From the NCBI GenBank assembly GCA_947588675.1, contig CANPYY010000009.1, positions 1-64,000 on the forward strand: a DNA stretch of 64,000 nucleotides, in the 5' to 3' direction. The notes beneath the pieces were generated by a model that was not told the origin of the DNA, searched no databases, and saw only the letters and a list, made by a program, of their open reading frames with translations. The position numbers and the translations under genes are program-made. Shown here one piece after another: positions 44,947 through 54,132 of the stretch (the stretch's first letter is position 1; each line of letters starts with the position of its first letter). The stretch comes from an uncultured Lachnospiraceae bacterium. GTDB lineage: Bacteria; Bacillota; Clostridia; Lachnospirales; Lachnospiraceae.

Positions 44947-45255
44947 TTATGCGTTGATTTTTTCAATCTTAACTTCAGTATAAGACTGTCTGTGACCATT
45001 CTTTTTATGATAGCCTGTCTTTCTCTTATAGCGGTAAACTATAACTTTCTTTCCCCTGCCGCAGGACAATACTGAAGCTTCTACAGTAGCACCCTGTACA
45101 GTAGGATTACCAATCTTCATTTCGCCATCATTGACAATAAGAACCTGGTCAAATGTAAATGATTCTCCGACATTTGCATCAAGCTTTTCTACCTTGATAA
45201 CATCGCCTTCGGATACCTTGTACTGCTTACCACCTGTTGCAATAATTGCGTACAT
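44947..45255 (-). CDS. rplU: 50S ribosomal protein L21 (bL21)
   Basis: 102 residues: [25 protein letters not shown] at the start and [14 protein letters not shown] near the C terminus are diagnostic. ATG 45255 has AGGAGGTGC before it, deciding against the in-frame ATG at 45276. Confidence 0.96.
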   Translation of the reverse strand: MYAIIATGGKQYKVSEGDVIKVEKLDANVGESFTFDQVLIVNDGEMKIGNPTVQGATVEASVLSCGRGKKVIVYRYKRKTGYHKKNGHRQSYTEVKIEKINA

Positions 45256-45353
45256 ACAAGCACCTCCTATAATCATTACTCGCCAGACTACGGTGTTCCA
45301 TACGGAAACTTAAACCTCGCTGTGCGGCACAAATGAGCATATACAAACGCTCA
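45256..45353 (-). promoter_or_regulatory. 5' leader of rplU, possible L21 autoregulatory leader
   Basis: About 95 bases between the predicted transcript start and rplU hold small inverted repeats (TGAGC...GCTCA around 45323-45347; TTCC...GGAA around 45296-45310). Firmicutes have a described L21 leader at this place. I cannot confirm that this sequence fits that family model. Confidence 0.45.
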
Positions 45354-45360
45354 CTGACTT

Positions 45361-45390
45361 ACAATATCATAAAACCTGTAATATTGTCAA
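45361..45390 (-). promoter_or_regulatory. Candidate promoter of rplU-prp-rpmA
   Basis: Minus strand TTGACA (45390-45385), 18-base spacer, TATTGT (45366-45361). Perfect -35, moderate -10. Confidence 0.55.
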
Positions 45391-45495
45391 CCAATTTTTA
45401 ACTTAAATATATAAATTTTGCTGCCTCTTTTGGCAGTAACCTTACATCTGCCCTTCTTAATAATTTTTATAACACCCTCATCTTTCTAAAATATT

Positions 45496-46500
45496 CTACC
45501 ATTCAAGGTTAGAATACTCCAACTTTGCATCCCTTTCAAACAAATCTTTAAGCGCTTCTTTTACAGGCTTATTATTAAACAGAACTTCATTAATTTCTTT
45601 TACTATAGGCATATCCACATTATATTTCTGAGAAAGAAGGTCTACCGCTTTTGCAGAATAAACTCCTTCAACTACCTGTTTTACTTCGTCCATAGCTTCT
45701 TTTGCACTGCGTCCCTGTCCCATAAGATAACCGGCAGTATGATTACGACTGTGCCTGCTTGTACATGTAACGATAAGGTCCCCTATTCCAGAAAGACCGG
45801 AGAAAGTTTCTTTTTTACCGCCCATTGCAACTCCCAGACGTGTTATTTCTGCAAGGCCTCTCGTCATAAGCGCAGCCTTTGTATTATCACCAAGTCCCAG
45901 GCCATCTACAATACCGGCCGCAAGCGCAATTACATTCTTTATTGAACCTCCAAGTTCTATTCCGGTTATATCGGGACTTATATATACCCTGAAACGTTCA
46001 TTCATGAAAATATTCTGGACAAATACTGCTGTTTCCTTTGTCTTTGCCCCTACCACCACCGTAGTAGGTATTCCTTTTACAACCTCCTCGGCATGACTTG
46101 GACCTGATAAAACCGCAACATCACAATCAGGAAACACCTCATTAAGTATCATTGAAAGCGTATATAATGTATTTTCCTCAATTCCTTTTGCGACATTTAC
46201 AATTTTCTGTCCGCTTTTTATATGATTTTTTGCTATATCAGCAGTACTTCTCACATAAGGAGAAGCCACTGAAAATACTATCAAATCCATATCGGCACAG
46301 GCCTTTTTAATATCTCTCTCAATATATACATTATCAGGCAGTTTAACGCCAGGAAGCCTTTCCGTATGTTCTCTCTTTGTGCTTAAAAGATTAAGTTCGT
46401 CTTCTATCGCAGACCACAAAAAAACGTCATGTCCGTTTTGGGCTACCAGTACAGATAATGCTGTTCCCCAGCTTCCCGCTCCTAAAAAACTAATTCTCAT
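45496..46500 (-). CDS. gpsA: Glycerol-3-phosphate dehydrogenase [NAD(P)+]
   Basis: Reduces dihydroxyacetone phosphate to sn-glycerol-3-phosphate for phospholipids. 334 residues; Rossmann GAGSWGTALSVLVAQNGH, then GIEENTLY, GSIKNVIALAAGIVDGLGLGDNTKAAL with the catalytic Lys. Directly followed by plsY on the same strand upstream, so the backbone and its first acylation are made from one gene group. Confidence 0.96.
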   Translation of the reverse strand: MRISFLGAGSWGTALSVLVAQNGHDVFLWSAIEDELNLLSTKREHTERLPGVKLPDNVYIERDIKKACADMDLIVFSVASPYVRSTADIAKNHIKSGQKIVNVAKGIEENTLYTLSMILNEVFPDCDVAVLSGPSHAEEVVKGIPTTVVVGAKTKETAVFVQNIFMNERFRVYISPDITGIELGGSIKNVIALAAGIVDGLGLGDNTKAALMTRGLAEITRLGVAMGGKKETFSGLSGIGDLIVTCTSRHSRNHTAGYLMGQGRSAKEAMDEVKQVVEGVYSAKAVDLLSQKYNVDMPIVKEINEVLFNNKPVKEALKDLFERDAKLEYSNLEW

Positions 46501-46530
46501 ATGTTTTTTACCTCCTTATAGTAAAATGCT

Positions 46531-47199
46531 TTATATGTTTTTCCGTTTTTTTGAAAATAATTTGTTTTCCGTTCCGTTCATCAGTCTTTTAATATTTTCA
46601 CGGTGCATAATAACTGCCAGTATTGTAAATAAAAAGCTGATAACAAGAATCACCGGAAAATATGTATTATTACGTTTAAATATAAGCGCATATACAGGCA
46701 ATGCCCATGCAGGCACCACAAGCGAACCCACAGAAACATATCCTGTCGCAAGCACAATAACTACAAAAATAACGAGCGCAATAATAATATACTGCCAATG
46801 CTCATATGCAACTGCAACTGTTACTCCCGAAGTAACTGCTATACCTTTGCCGCCTTTAAACTTCATCCATATCGGAAAATTGTGTCCAAGTACAGTGCCA
46901 AGTCCTGTAACAAGTCCCAATACATATGCAAGTTCAGAACCTTCACCCATAACACCCGCAGATATAAAACGCGCCAGAAATACAGGTATAAAAGCTTTCA
47001 GAAAATCACCAAGGAAAGTAAACAGAGCCGCTTTTTTCCCAAGTGTCCTTAAAGCATTGGTAGTCCCTATATTACCGCTTCCGCTTTTTCTTATATCTAT
47101 GCCCGCATCTTTTCCTATTATATAGCCAAAAGATACAGAACCAAGAAGATACCCGGTTACTATGAATATAACCAGTTGAACAATGAACTTATAATTCAT
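46531..47199 (-). CDS. plsY: Acyl-phosphate:glycerol-3-phosphate acyltransferase PlsY
   Basis: 222-residue membrane enzyme. Motif 1 SGSGNIGTTNALR, motif 2 GHNFPIWMKFKGGKGIA(VT)SG, and five or more membrane segments fit PlsY. It acylates position 1 of glycerol-3-phosphate. It begins four bases inside the der end. Confidence 0.95.
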   Translation of the reverse strand: MNYKFIVQLVIFIVTGYLLGSVSFGYIIGKDAGIDIRKSGSGNIGTTNALRTLGKKAALFTFLGDFLKAFIPVFLARFISAGVMGEGSELAYVLGLVTGLGTVLGHNFPIWMKFKGGKGIAVTSGVTVAVAYEHWQYIIIALVIFVVIVLATGYVSVGSLVVPAWALPVYALIFKRNNTYFPVILVISFLFTILAVIMHRENIKRLMNGTENKLFSKKRKNI

Positions 47200-48524
47200 C
47201 GGTCTTTTTCCTTTCTTTCACGTATAAATATTTTTATAGGCGTTCCCCTGAATCCAAAAGCTTCACGTATCTTATTTTCTATATATCGTTCATATGAAAA
47301 ATGCATAAGTTTTTTATCATTAACAAATATAACAAATGTAGGCGGTTTTACGCTCACCTGTGTTATATAATAGAGCCTTAGCCTTTTACCTTTATCAGAA
47401 GGCGGCTGCTGCATTGCGACGGCCTCTGCCATTATCTCATTTAGTACGCCTGTTGCAATTCTCAACTGGTGATTCTGTATGACTGTTTCCAAAAGCATAA
47501 ACAGCCTGTTTATACGCTGTCCGGTAAGTGCAGAAATGTATACTATCTCAGCATATGGAACAAATGAAAGAATCATTTTTATTTTATCAGTAAATTTATT
47601 CGCCGTATAGGTATCCTTTTCAATCAGGTCCCATTTATTAACGGCAATTATCATTCCTTTTCCTCTTTCATGCGCAATGCCCGCTATTTTGGCGTCCTGT
47701 TCAGTAACTCCTTCCACAGCATCAATCATAAGGATTACCACGTCTGCGCGGGAAACTGCCGCAACTGTTCTTATTATACTGTATCGCTCCAGGTCTTCGC
47801 TTATCTTATTTTTACGCCTTAACCCCGCAGTATCAATAAAAACAAATTCTTTTTTATTCCATACAACATCTGTATCCACGGCATCTCTTGTTGTGCCGGC
47901 TATATCAGATACAATAACCCTGTTTTCTCCCGTTATCTTATTTATTAATGAAGATTTGCCTGTATTAGGCTTTCCGACAATAGCAACTTTAGGTCTTTCA
48001 TCTTCTGCTTCTAACGCATCATTTTCATTAATATGCTTTAAAACTTCATCTAACATATCTCCTATTCCAAGTTTAGATGAAGCCGAAACAGGTATCGGTT
48101 CTCCTATTCCGAGATTGTAAAATTCATATATGTCCGAATAAAACTTTTCAAAATTATCAACTTTATTTACAACAAGAATAACGGGTTTTCCTGATTTGCG
48201 CAGCATATTGCATACGCTGTAATCCGAATCAGTAACTCCGCATCTTACATCTGTCATAAATATTATGACGTCAGCCATATCTATTGCAATTTCAGCCTGG
48301 GCACGCATATGCGAAAGCATTACATCATTACTTTCCGGTTCTATTCCTCCGGTATCAATAAGCGTAAAATGGTTATTGAGCCATGTGATTTCCGCATATA
48401 TCCTATCTCTTGTAACTCCCGGCGTGTCTTCTACAATTGCTATCTTTTCCCCTGCCAGCGTATTAAAGAGCGTTGATTTACCAACATTGGGCCGGCCCAC
48501 AATAGCAACTATTGGTTTACTCAT
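47196..48524 (-). CDS. der: Ribosome-associated GTPase Der (EngA)
   Basis: 442 residues with two tandem GTPase domains (GRPNVGKST at about 9-17, GKPNTGKSS at about 183-191) and a C-terminal KH-like domain. Required for 50S maturation. Standard der-plsY-gpsA order. Confidence 0.96.
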   Translation of the reverse strand: MSKPIVAIVGRPNVGKSTLFNTLAGEKIAIVEDTPGVTRDRIYAEITWLNNHFTLIDTGGIEPESNDVMLSHMRAQAEIAIDMADVIIFMTDVRCGVTDSDYSVCNMLRKSGKPVILVVNKVDNFEKFYSDIYEFYNLGIGEPIPVSASSKLGIGDMLDEVLKHINENDALEAEDERPKVAIVGKPNTGKSSLINKITGENRVIVSDIAGTTRDAVDTDVVWNKKEFVFIDTAGLRRKNKISEDLERYSIIRTVAAVSRADVVILMIDAVEGVTEQDAKIAGIAHERGKGMIIAVNKWDLIEKDTYTANKFTDKIKMILSFVPYAEIVYISALTGQRINRLFMLLETVIQNHQLRIATGVLNEIMAEAVAMQQPPSDKGKRLRLYYITQVSVKPPTFVIFVNDKKLMHFSYERYIENKIREAFGFRGTPIKIFIRERKEKDR

Positions 48525-49884
48525 ATAATTCTACCTCATTCTGAATACTTCCTGTAAACTTCCCTATAATATCTGCAAGAGAAGTTCCATTAGATTTTAC
48601 AATATGAATCTTTTTTTGTAAAGCATTCTCTATATCACCGACCGTTATATCATCCAGAAGGACGTCTTCGCCCGACCTTAATAAGGAGTCAGGAAGTATA
48701 ACGTAATCTCCCAGTTTCTTTTCCTTTAGCTGTTTAATTATATCCTGTCCGGTCAGAAGTCCCGTAACTGTTATTTTATGTCCAAAATAATCGTTTACAA
48801 TAGGGCATATCTCATAATCAAAGCAGGGAAACCTGTTGTAAAATTCATCAAGGCACTGTTTCAGATATGGTTCAAACAATATTCCTGTCACAAATGTAAA
48901 TGATACTTTCTTTTCTTTATTATATACAAATTTATGTGTTTTAAGTTTATCCAATGCCTCATTAAAATCATCTAAAAACGAACGCACCATGCCGACTCCA
49001 TTTTCAAGCTGTCCGAAGCCCTCGTATGTTTCGCCGTCAGGTATTTCTCTTTTAGCAATAATATACCATTCGTCTGAAGCATGTACAAAATTTGTATTAA
49101 AGTTTTTGCGGCATATTCCCTGCCATTTCGTTATGATATCCAGTACTTTATCCGCATCTTCCTTTGAAAATGCCTCAAGTCTTTTTAAATTATCCCTGTA
49201 ATCCGTAAGCCCCACAGGTACAACCGATAAACTTTTCATTACGGGAATATATTTTGTAAGGTCATGTATTGTATTCTCAAGTTCTTCACCGTCATTATAG
49301 CCTTTGCACAGGACAATCTGAGCATTCATCTCAATTCCCGCTTCATAAAGCAAATCAAGACGTTTAAGCGCTCTGCCTGCAAAACGGTTGTTAAGCATAA
49401 GGCACCTTAATTTTTCATTAGTAGTATGCACTGAAATATTTACAGGGGAAAGCTTATATTCAATAATCCTTTTAAAATCTTCATCCTTCATATTGGTAAG
49501 CGTAATATAATTGCCCTGCAAAAACGAAAGTCTGGCATCGTCATCTTTAAAGTACAGCGTCTCCCTCATGCCCGGAGGCATCTGGTCGATAAAACAAAAA
49601 ATACATTTATTGCTGCATGAAGCATAAGCGTCCATAAGAGGTTCTTCAAATATTATTCCGATATCCTCATTGTAATCCTTTTCAATTTCAAATTCCCATT
49701 CTTCGCCATTTTGCCTTTCTATCAGAAGGGTAACAAAAGTATCGCTGACAAGGAACCTGAAATCAAATACATCCTGTACATATCTGCCGTTTACTTTTAT
49801 AAGCGTATCTCCCGACACTATTCCCATTTCATCCGCAATACTGTCTTTTACGATATCAGTAATTTTATGGACATGTTTTTTCAA
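48517..49884 (-). CDS. DUF512 family radical SAM-like protein with PDZ domain
   Basis: 455 residues: N-terminal PDZ-like segment (ITDIVKDSIADEMGIVSGDTLIKVNGRYV), a cluster motif CSNKCIFCFIDQMPPGMR (about residues 90-107) resembling the radical SAM CxxxCxxC, a TIM-barrel-like centre and a C-terminal DUF512 domain. The conserved cysteine triplet suggests a 4Fe-4S enzyme. Neighbour of der in many Clostridia; the reaction is unknown. Its start uses GGAGTGATT. Confidence 0.85.
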   Translation of the reverse strand: MKKHVHKITDIVKDSIADEMGIVSGDTLIKVNGRYVQDVFDFRFLVSDTFVTLLIERQNGEEWEFEIEKDYNEDIGIIFEEPLMDAYASCSNKCIFCFIDQMPPGMRETLYFKDDDARLSFLQGNYITLTNMKDEDFKRIIEYKLSPVNISVHTTNEKLRCLMLNNRFAGRALKRLDLLYEAGIEMNAQIVLCKGYNDGEELENTIHDLTKYIPVMKSLSVVPVGLTDYRDNLKRLEAFSKEDADKVLDIITKWQGICRKNFNTNFVHASDEWYIIAKREIPDGETYEGFGQLENGVGMVRSFLDDFNEALDKLKTHKFVYNKEKKVSFTFVTGILFEPYLKQCLDEFYNRFPCFDYEICPIVNDYFGHKITVTGLLTGQDIIKQLKEKKLGDYVILPDSLLRSGEDVLLDDITVGDIENALQKKIHIVKSNGTSLADIIGKFTGSIQNEVELYE

Positions 49885-49903
49885 ATCAAATCACTCCGTA
49901 CTA

Positions 49904-50320
49904 TCACGCATTTTCTTCAACAGCATTTAATGATATGAGTTCAATCACCTTTTTTGCAATAATTGATTCATTAATAAGATCCGGCAGATATGAACCATAT
50001 TGCGCTGCCGCCGATTTTATAAGTTCTTCTTCATTTTCTGAACCTGACGACTGCATATACATCTGAAGTGCGTCATTATATTCATCTTCCTCAACCTGAA
50101 TATTTTCTTTTTCTGCAACAGCTTTTGTTATAAGCATTTCTTCGGCATACTGTTCAGCCACTTCAACCAGCTGGCTCTCATATTTATTTTCGTCTATTCC
50201 CCATGACTCTGTAAGGAATTTGTTAAAATCCGTATATCCGTAACTTTGCGCCATTGATTTGTAATTAGCATCCAGTCTGAGTTTCATTGTGTCAATAATA
50301 CTCCGATATAACCTGTCCAT
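49904..50320 (-). CDS. C-terminal part of a trigger-factor-like PPIase, in a different frame
   Basis: 138 residues beginning inside the preceding reading frame (overlap 29 bases). From about residue 8 it has the helical character of trigger-factor C-terminal domains (TMKLRLDANYKSMAQSYGY, FNKFLTESWGI, EEMLITKAVAEKENI). No strong ribosome site precedes its ATG; AAAGGCG is a weak candidate. It is probably the second half of the gene at 50292-50981, separated by a frame shift, and may not be made as an independent protein. Confidence 0.65.
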   Translation of the reverse strand: MDRLYRSIIDTMKLRLDANYKSMAQSYGYTDFNKFLTESWGIDENKYESQLVEVAEQYAEEMLITKAVAEKENIQVEEDEYNDALQMYMQSSGSENEEELIKSAAAQYGSYLPDLINESIIAKKVIELISLNAVEENA

Positions 50321-50981
50321 ATGCCGTATCGCCTTTATTACTCTTTTTTTCCGTAATAATATCTTCTTTTATTTTTTCACGGTAAGCTTCTGCAGAAGTA
50401 TATTCACCGTCAGTTATCTCCGTAACAAAAGCATCATCAAACGAACGCTCTTTTTCTTCACCAAGTATATAATTTACAGTTACAGTAAACGTCGCCTGTT
50501 TACCCGAAAAATCAGGATTATTGCTATAATCTTCAGGGAAAGTAACCGGCACATCAACCGTTGAGCCAACCTTTACGCCAACCAGTCCGGATTCAAAACC
50601 CGGTATAAACCTGCCTCCGCCTATTTCCAGATTAAAATCCTCGTCCGAACCGTTTTCAAAAGCTTCACCGTCCATATATCCCGTATAATCGATATTAACG
50701 GTATCTCCTTCTTTAACCTTACCTTTTTTAATACGTTCATTTTTATTTGCATCAATAATCTCCTGTATATGCGACTCCATATCCTCGTCAGACGCACTTA
50801 CATCTACTTTAACACCCTTATATTCAGCCAGGGTAACATAGTCAAGAGCTTTGTATTCCTTTGAAGATTCCAGTACCTTATCCAGTTCTTCATTACCTGT
50901 ATCGTATTTTTCTTCGCCCGAACATGCAGCCGTTATACATATCAAAGAACAAAGAATTGCCGTCAATAAAATTTTTTTCAT
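50292..50981 (-). CDS. FKBP/trigger-factor-like peptidyl-prolyl isomerase lipoprotein, N-terminal part
   Basis: 229 residues: signal peptide with lipobox TAAC (Cys20), a linker, and an FKBP-type domain (about 95-178; VKEGDTVNIDYTGYMDG, IPGFESGLVGVKVGS, VPVTFPEDY). It then enters the helical C-terminal region and stops at VISEYY, where relatives I recall continue for another 130 or so residues. The missing half follows in another frame. Likely an extracytoplasmic folding factor if functional. GGAGGC precedes the ATG. Confidence 0.8.
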   Translation of the reverse strand: MKKILLTAILCSLICITAACSGEEKYDTGNEELDKVLESSKEYKALDYVTLAEYKGVKVDVSASDEDMESHIQEIIDANKNERIKKGKVKEGDTVNIDYTGYMDGEAFENGSDEDFNLEIGGGRFIPGFESGLVGVKVGSTVDVPVTFPEDYSNNPDFSGKQATFTVTVNYILGEEKERSFDDAFVTEITDGEYTSAEAYREKIKEDIITEKKSNKGDTAYGQVISEYY

Positions 50982-51053
50982 ATCTGCCTCCTGAAAATAT
51001 CATTAAATATCGCTTTAGTATAGCATATTGCATACGAAAAATAAACAGTAATT

Positions 51054-51082
51054 TTGACTAAATTTGTTATATATGATATTAT
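51054..51082 (+). promoter_or_regulatory. Candidate promoter of prs
   Basis: TTGACT (51054-51059), 17-base spacer, TATTAT (51077-51082), about 33 bases before the start. Confidence 0.65.
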
Positions 51083-51115
51083 ATTTATAAATTATTTGAA
51101 TTGGGGGAACATAAT

Positions 51116-52255
51116 ATGTATACTATGGCATATCAGGAAAAATTACCTGTTGCACCTTTGAAAATTATTGTAATGGATAATTGCCGCGACTTGGGGAACT
51201 CAGTCAACGCCCATATTGTATCATCAAGAAAAAAGCATGTTTCCGACAATAATTTTTTATCCGGGCTTTCAGGTTACTCATGCGACAGTTATATTACAAA
51301 CTACCATATGGAATTTTTACATACAGGTGAGCGTCAGGCCGTTATTGATGAATCAATAAGAGGAGCTGACCTTTTTATTATAACTGATATTGTAAACCAG
51401 AGCCTTAATAAATCCCCCGATGAACATTTCCAGGACTTGAAAAGAATAATAAACGCCTGCCATGGTAATGCCAACAGGACCAATGTTATTATGCCCTACC
51501 TATACGAAGGCCGCCATAATAACAGAAAAAAACTGGAATCCCTTGACTGCGCCCTTGCCCTTCAGGACATGGTTGACATGGGAATAAGCAATATCATAAC
51601 TTTTGACGCGCATGAACCCCGTATGCAGAACGCAATACCTATACAGGGTATCGATAACTTCCCTACTTCATATCAATTTATTGAAGCCATAATTAACGGA
51701 AATGAAGATATTATCTTTAATAAAGATAATCTTCTTATAGTAAGTCCTGATATCGGAGGCATGGGAAGGGTTGTTTTTTACTCATCAATTCTTGAAGTCA
51801 ATATGGGAATGTTCTATATAAGAAAAGACTACTCTACTGTAATAAACGGCGAACATCCTGTTGCGGCTGTAGAATTTCTGGGCGGCGATATAAACGGTAA
51901 GGACATAATTATAGTAGACGATATGATTGATACCGGAACAAGTATAATAAGCACCTGCAGGGAATTAAAAAAGCGGGGCGCAAAAAAAGTTATTATTGCT
52001 TCTACATACGGTCTTTTTACAAAGGGCCTGAACGAAATTGATAAGGCTTATGACGACGGCCTTTTTGACAGAATATATACAACTAACCTGACATATTGCA
52101 GCGCCGCACTTATTAACAAACCTTATTACAGGCTTGTAGATATGAGCGGGCAGATTGCAAATATTATTATTGCAATGAATCATGACGCTTCGTTATCGGA
52201 AATTGTAGACCAGTCAAAGCTTATTAACAGGCTGCTTGGAAAAGAAGGAATATAA
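51116..52255 (+). CDS. prs: Ribose-phosphate pyrophosphokinase (PRPP synthetase)
   Basis: Makes PRPP from ribose-5-phosphate and ATP, feeding nucleotide, NAD and histidine synthesis, including the his genes nearby. 379 residues, longer than the usual 310-320; extra residues are mainly at the N terminus (long loop around residues 30-60). PRPP-binding VDDMIDTGTSI and the ATP-side NVIMPYLYEGRHNNRKK are recognisable. ATG 51116 follows GGGGGAAC. Confidence 0.9.
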   Translation: MYTMAYQEKLPVAPLKIIVMDNCRDLGNSVNAHIVSSRKKHVSDNNFLSGLSGYSCDSYITNYHMEFLHTGERQAVIDESIRGADLFIITDIVNQSLNKSPDEHFQDLKRIINACHGNANRTNVIMPYLYEGRHNNRKKLESLDCALALQDMVDMGISNIITFDAHEPRMQNAIPIQGIDNFPTSYQFIEAIINGNEDIIFNKDNLLIVSPDIGGMGRVVFYSSILEVNMGMFYIRKDYSTVINGEHPVAAVEFLGGDINGKDIIIVDDMIDTGTSIISTCRELKKRGAKKVIIASTYGLFTKGLNEIDKAYDDGLFDRIYTTNLTYCSAALINKPYYRLVDMSGQIANIIIAMNHDASLSEIVDQSKLINRLLGKEGI

Positions 52256-52256
52256 A

Positions 52257-52619
52257 ATGAAGGCCAAAGTCACAAAAATTATGTTAGCCGCAATAGTTTT
52301 TCTTATATATCTGTGGTTTTCTGCATTTATGGGATTTGGCTGCCCGATAAAATATGTGATTGGATTTCCCTGTCCAACCTGCGGAATGACACGCGCATGG
52401 TTTTGCGCACTGCATCTTAATTTCAGGGACGCATTTTTTTATCATCCTCTTTTCTTTATTGCCCCATTGCTTATTTTATTTATAATCTTTAAAGACAGCC
52501 GGTTATTTGGCAAAATATCCGCTAAAATCAAAAACACCTTTATAATAGGCTGCGCTATTTTAATTTTTATAGTATACATTGTCCGCCTGAATACAGGTTT
52601 ACATCTGTCATTTCTGTGA
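52257..52619 (+). CDS. DUF2752 membrane protein
   Basis: 120 residues with three membrane helices and the hallmark PCPTCGMTRAW motif (residues 38-48). Function unknown. GAAGGAAT before the ATG; it starts two bases after the prs stop and is probably co-transcribed with it. Confidence 0.85.
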   Translation: MKAKVTKIMLAAIVFLIYLWFSAFMGFGCPIKYVIGFPCPTCGMTRAWFCALHLNFRDAFFYHPLFFIAPLLILFIIFKDSRLFGKISAKIKNTFIIGCAILIFIVYIVRLNTGLHLSFL

Positions 52620-52676
52620 TTTGGAATGCTTTTGAATAGAAAATCAGAAAATATTTGAAATTTTTAACGAAAATTG

Positions 52677-52706
52677 TTGACAATTTAATATAATTTTTGA
52701 TAAAAT
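52677..52706 (+). promoter_or_regulatory. Candidate promoter of the TM2 gene
   Basis: TTGACA (52677-52682), 18-base spacer, TAAAAT (52701-52706), about 38 bases before the start. Confidence 0.6.
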
Positions 52707-52743
52707 TCTATTGATGTATATTATACGAAAGGAGCAATCTCAC

Positions 52744-53079
52744 ATGGATCAACAGAAATTGGATATGTGGATTATGACAAATCAAAAGTATTTGCCTGCT
52801 GAAAAGATTGTATATTTAAAAGAAAAACTTGCTTCATTGGATGACCAGAAATTTACTTTATTATCAACAATTGAATTGAAAGATCCTACTGTCCTTTTAC
52901 TTGTTTCAATTTTCCTCGGCGGACTTGGTATAGACCGTTTTATGATAGGCGATACCGGAATGGGTATTTTAAAATTATTAACCGGCGGATGCTGCGGAAT
53001 ATTGACAATCGTTGACTGGTTTACTATTCAGAAAAAGGCCCGCGAACTTAACTTCAGTAAAATAATGACTTTAATTTAG
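52744..53079 (+). CDS. TM2-domain membrane protein
   Basis: 111 residues: soluble N-terminal half (about 1-55), then a TM2 domain with two helices and the connecting motif LGGLGIDRFMIGDTGMGILKLLTGGCCGILTIVDWF. ATG 52744 is preceded by AAAGGAG. Function unknown. It has its own promoter and a terminator. Confidence 0.87.
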   Translation: MDQQKLDMWIMTNQKYLPAEKIVYLKEKLASLDDQKFTLLSTIELKDPTVLLLVSIFLGGLGIDRFMIGDTGMGILKLLTGGCCGILTIVDWFTIQKKARELNFSKIMTLI

Positions 53080-53106
53080 ATTTAACTTAGAAAACATTTA
53101 TATAAA

Positions 53107-53152
53107 GAAAAAGAGCTTTCCGATTAGGTTATCCTGCGGAAGGCTCTTTTTC
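53107..53152 (+). terminator. Bidirectional terminator
   Basis: GAAAAAGAGCTTTCCG (53107-53122) pairs with CGGAAGGCTCTTTTTC (53137-53152), sixteen pairs with one G-U. The T run serves the TM2 gene; the A run, read from the other strand, serves yraN. Confidence 0.85.
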
Positions 53153-53504
53153 AAAACGCATTTTTTATTAAAGTTATATTTTCATCTATAATTCCTATTA
53201 TATCAAAACGTATGGGCGTATTTTCAGGCAGGCCCTCTTTATAAATATAAGCCAACGCCACATGCCGTATCCTGTTTTGTTTTCTGTAATCTACCGCTTC
53301 AAACGGAGTTCCGTAATTATTGTTTTTACGATATTTGACCTCTGCAAATACGATATAATCTCCATCTTTTGCAATTATATCTATTTCACCGGATTTAATT
53401 CGGTAATTTCTCTCAAGTATCTTATATCCTAATTCCGATATATACCCTGCGGCCATATCTTCATATTTTTTACCAACAATACGCTTGTTTTCTAACTGAA
53501 CCAC
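53151..53504 (-). CDS. yraN: YraN/UPF0102 family endonuclease-like protein
   Basis: 117 residues. The nuclease-fold motif is clear: GEIDIIAKDGDYIVFAEVKYRK (about residues 37-58) with acidic and lysine residues of a PD-(D/E)XK site. Activity of the family is not well defined. It directly follows rnhB, the usual arrangement. Confidence 0.93.
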   Translation of the reverse strand: MVQLENKRIVGKKYEDMAAGYISELGYKILERNYRIKSGEIDIIAKDGDYIVFAEVKYRKNNNYGTPFEAVDYRKQNRIRHVALAYIYKEGLPENTPIRFDIIGIIDENITLIKNAF

Positions 53505-53507
53505 TTC

Positions 53508-54125
53508 CTATAAGAAATGTATATATGTATTTCTGTGTATAGGACATTTACCATATATCTTTAATGCATCCGTATGAAATTTCGTACCATAACCCTTATG
53601 CTTTGCAAATCCATATTCAGGATACAGCTTGTCATATTCATACATCATTCTGTCCCTGGTCACTTTTGCAATTATACTTGCTGCGGCTATCGATACGCTT
53701 TTTGCATCGCCCTTTATTATACTTTCCTGCGGAGCTGAAACATCCGGTATACATACCGCGTCAACAAGAATAATCTGCGGACTTACCGCAAGATTGTCAA
53801 GCGCCTCTTTCATAGCCATATATGTCGCATTAAGAACGTTAATCTTATCTATTACTTCTGATGATACAACACCTGTGCCAACGGCAACTGCCTTTTTATA
53901 TATTTCATCATATAATATCCCGCGTCTTTTTTCAGATACTTTCTTTGAATCATTTAAATGTTCAATATAACAATCTTTCGGTAAAATAACCGCTGCGGCA
54001 ACTACCGGTCCTGCAAGCGGTCCTCTGCCCGCTTCATCAACGCCGCATATATATTCAAAGTCTTTATCATATTTATGCTCGTATTCCATCATCCTGCTTA
54101 AACGTTCATATTCTTCATCTTTCAT
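53508..54125 (-). CDS. rnhB: Ribonuclease HII
   Basis: Removes RNA primers and misincorporated ribonucleotides. 205 residues; catalytic acidic residues in CGVDEAGRGPLAGPV (Asp, Glu) and LVDAVCIP, and the SIAAASIIAKVTRDR block. ATG 54125 is used (AGAAG upstream); it follows the stop of the 52-residue membrane protein by seven bases. Confidence 0.95.
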   Translation of the reverse strand: MKDEEYERLSRMMEYEHKYDKDFEYICGVDEAGRGPLAGPVVAAAVILPKDCYIEHLNDSKKVSEKRRGILYDEIYKKAVAVGTGVVSSEVIDKINVLNATYMAMKEALDNLAVSPQIILVDAVCIPDVSAPQESIIKGDAKSVSIAAASIIAKVTRDRMMYEYDKLYPEYGFAKHKGYGTKFHTDALKIYGKCPIHRNTYIHFL

Positions 54126-54132
54126 ATATAAA

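Noticed and set aside
45420-45440. Short CTGCC/GGCAG hairpin after gpsA as terminator
   Set aside because: The stem is only five or six pairs and no T run follows on the relevant strand.
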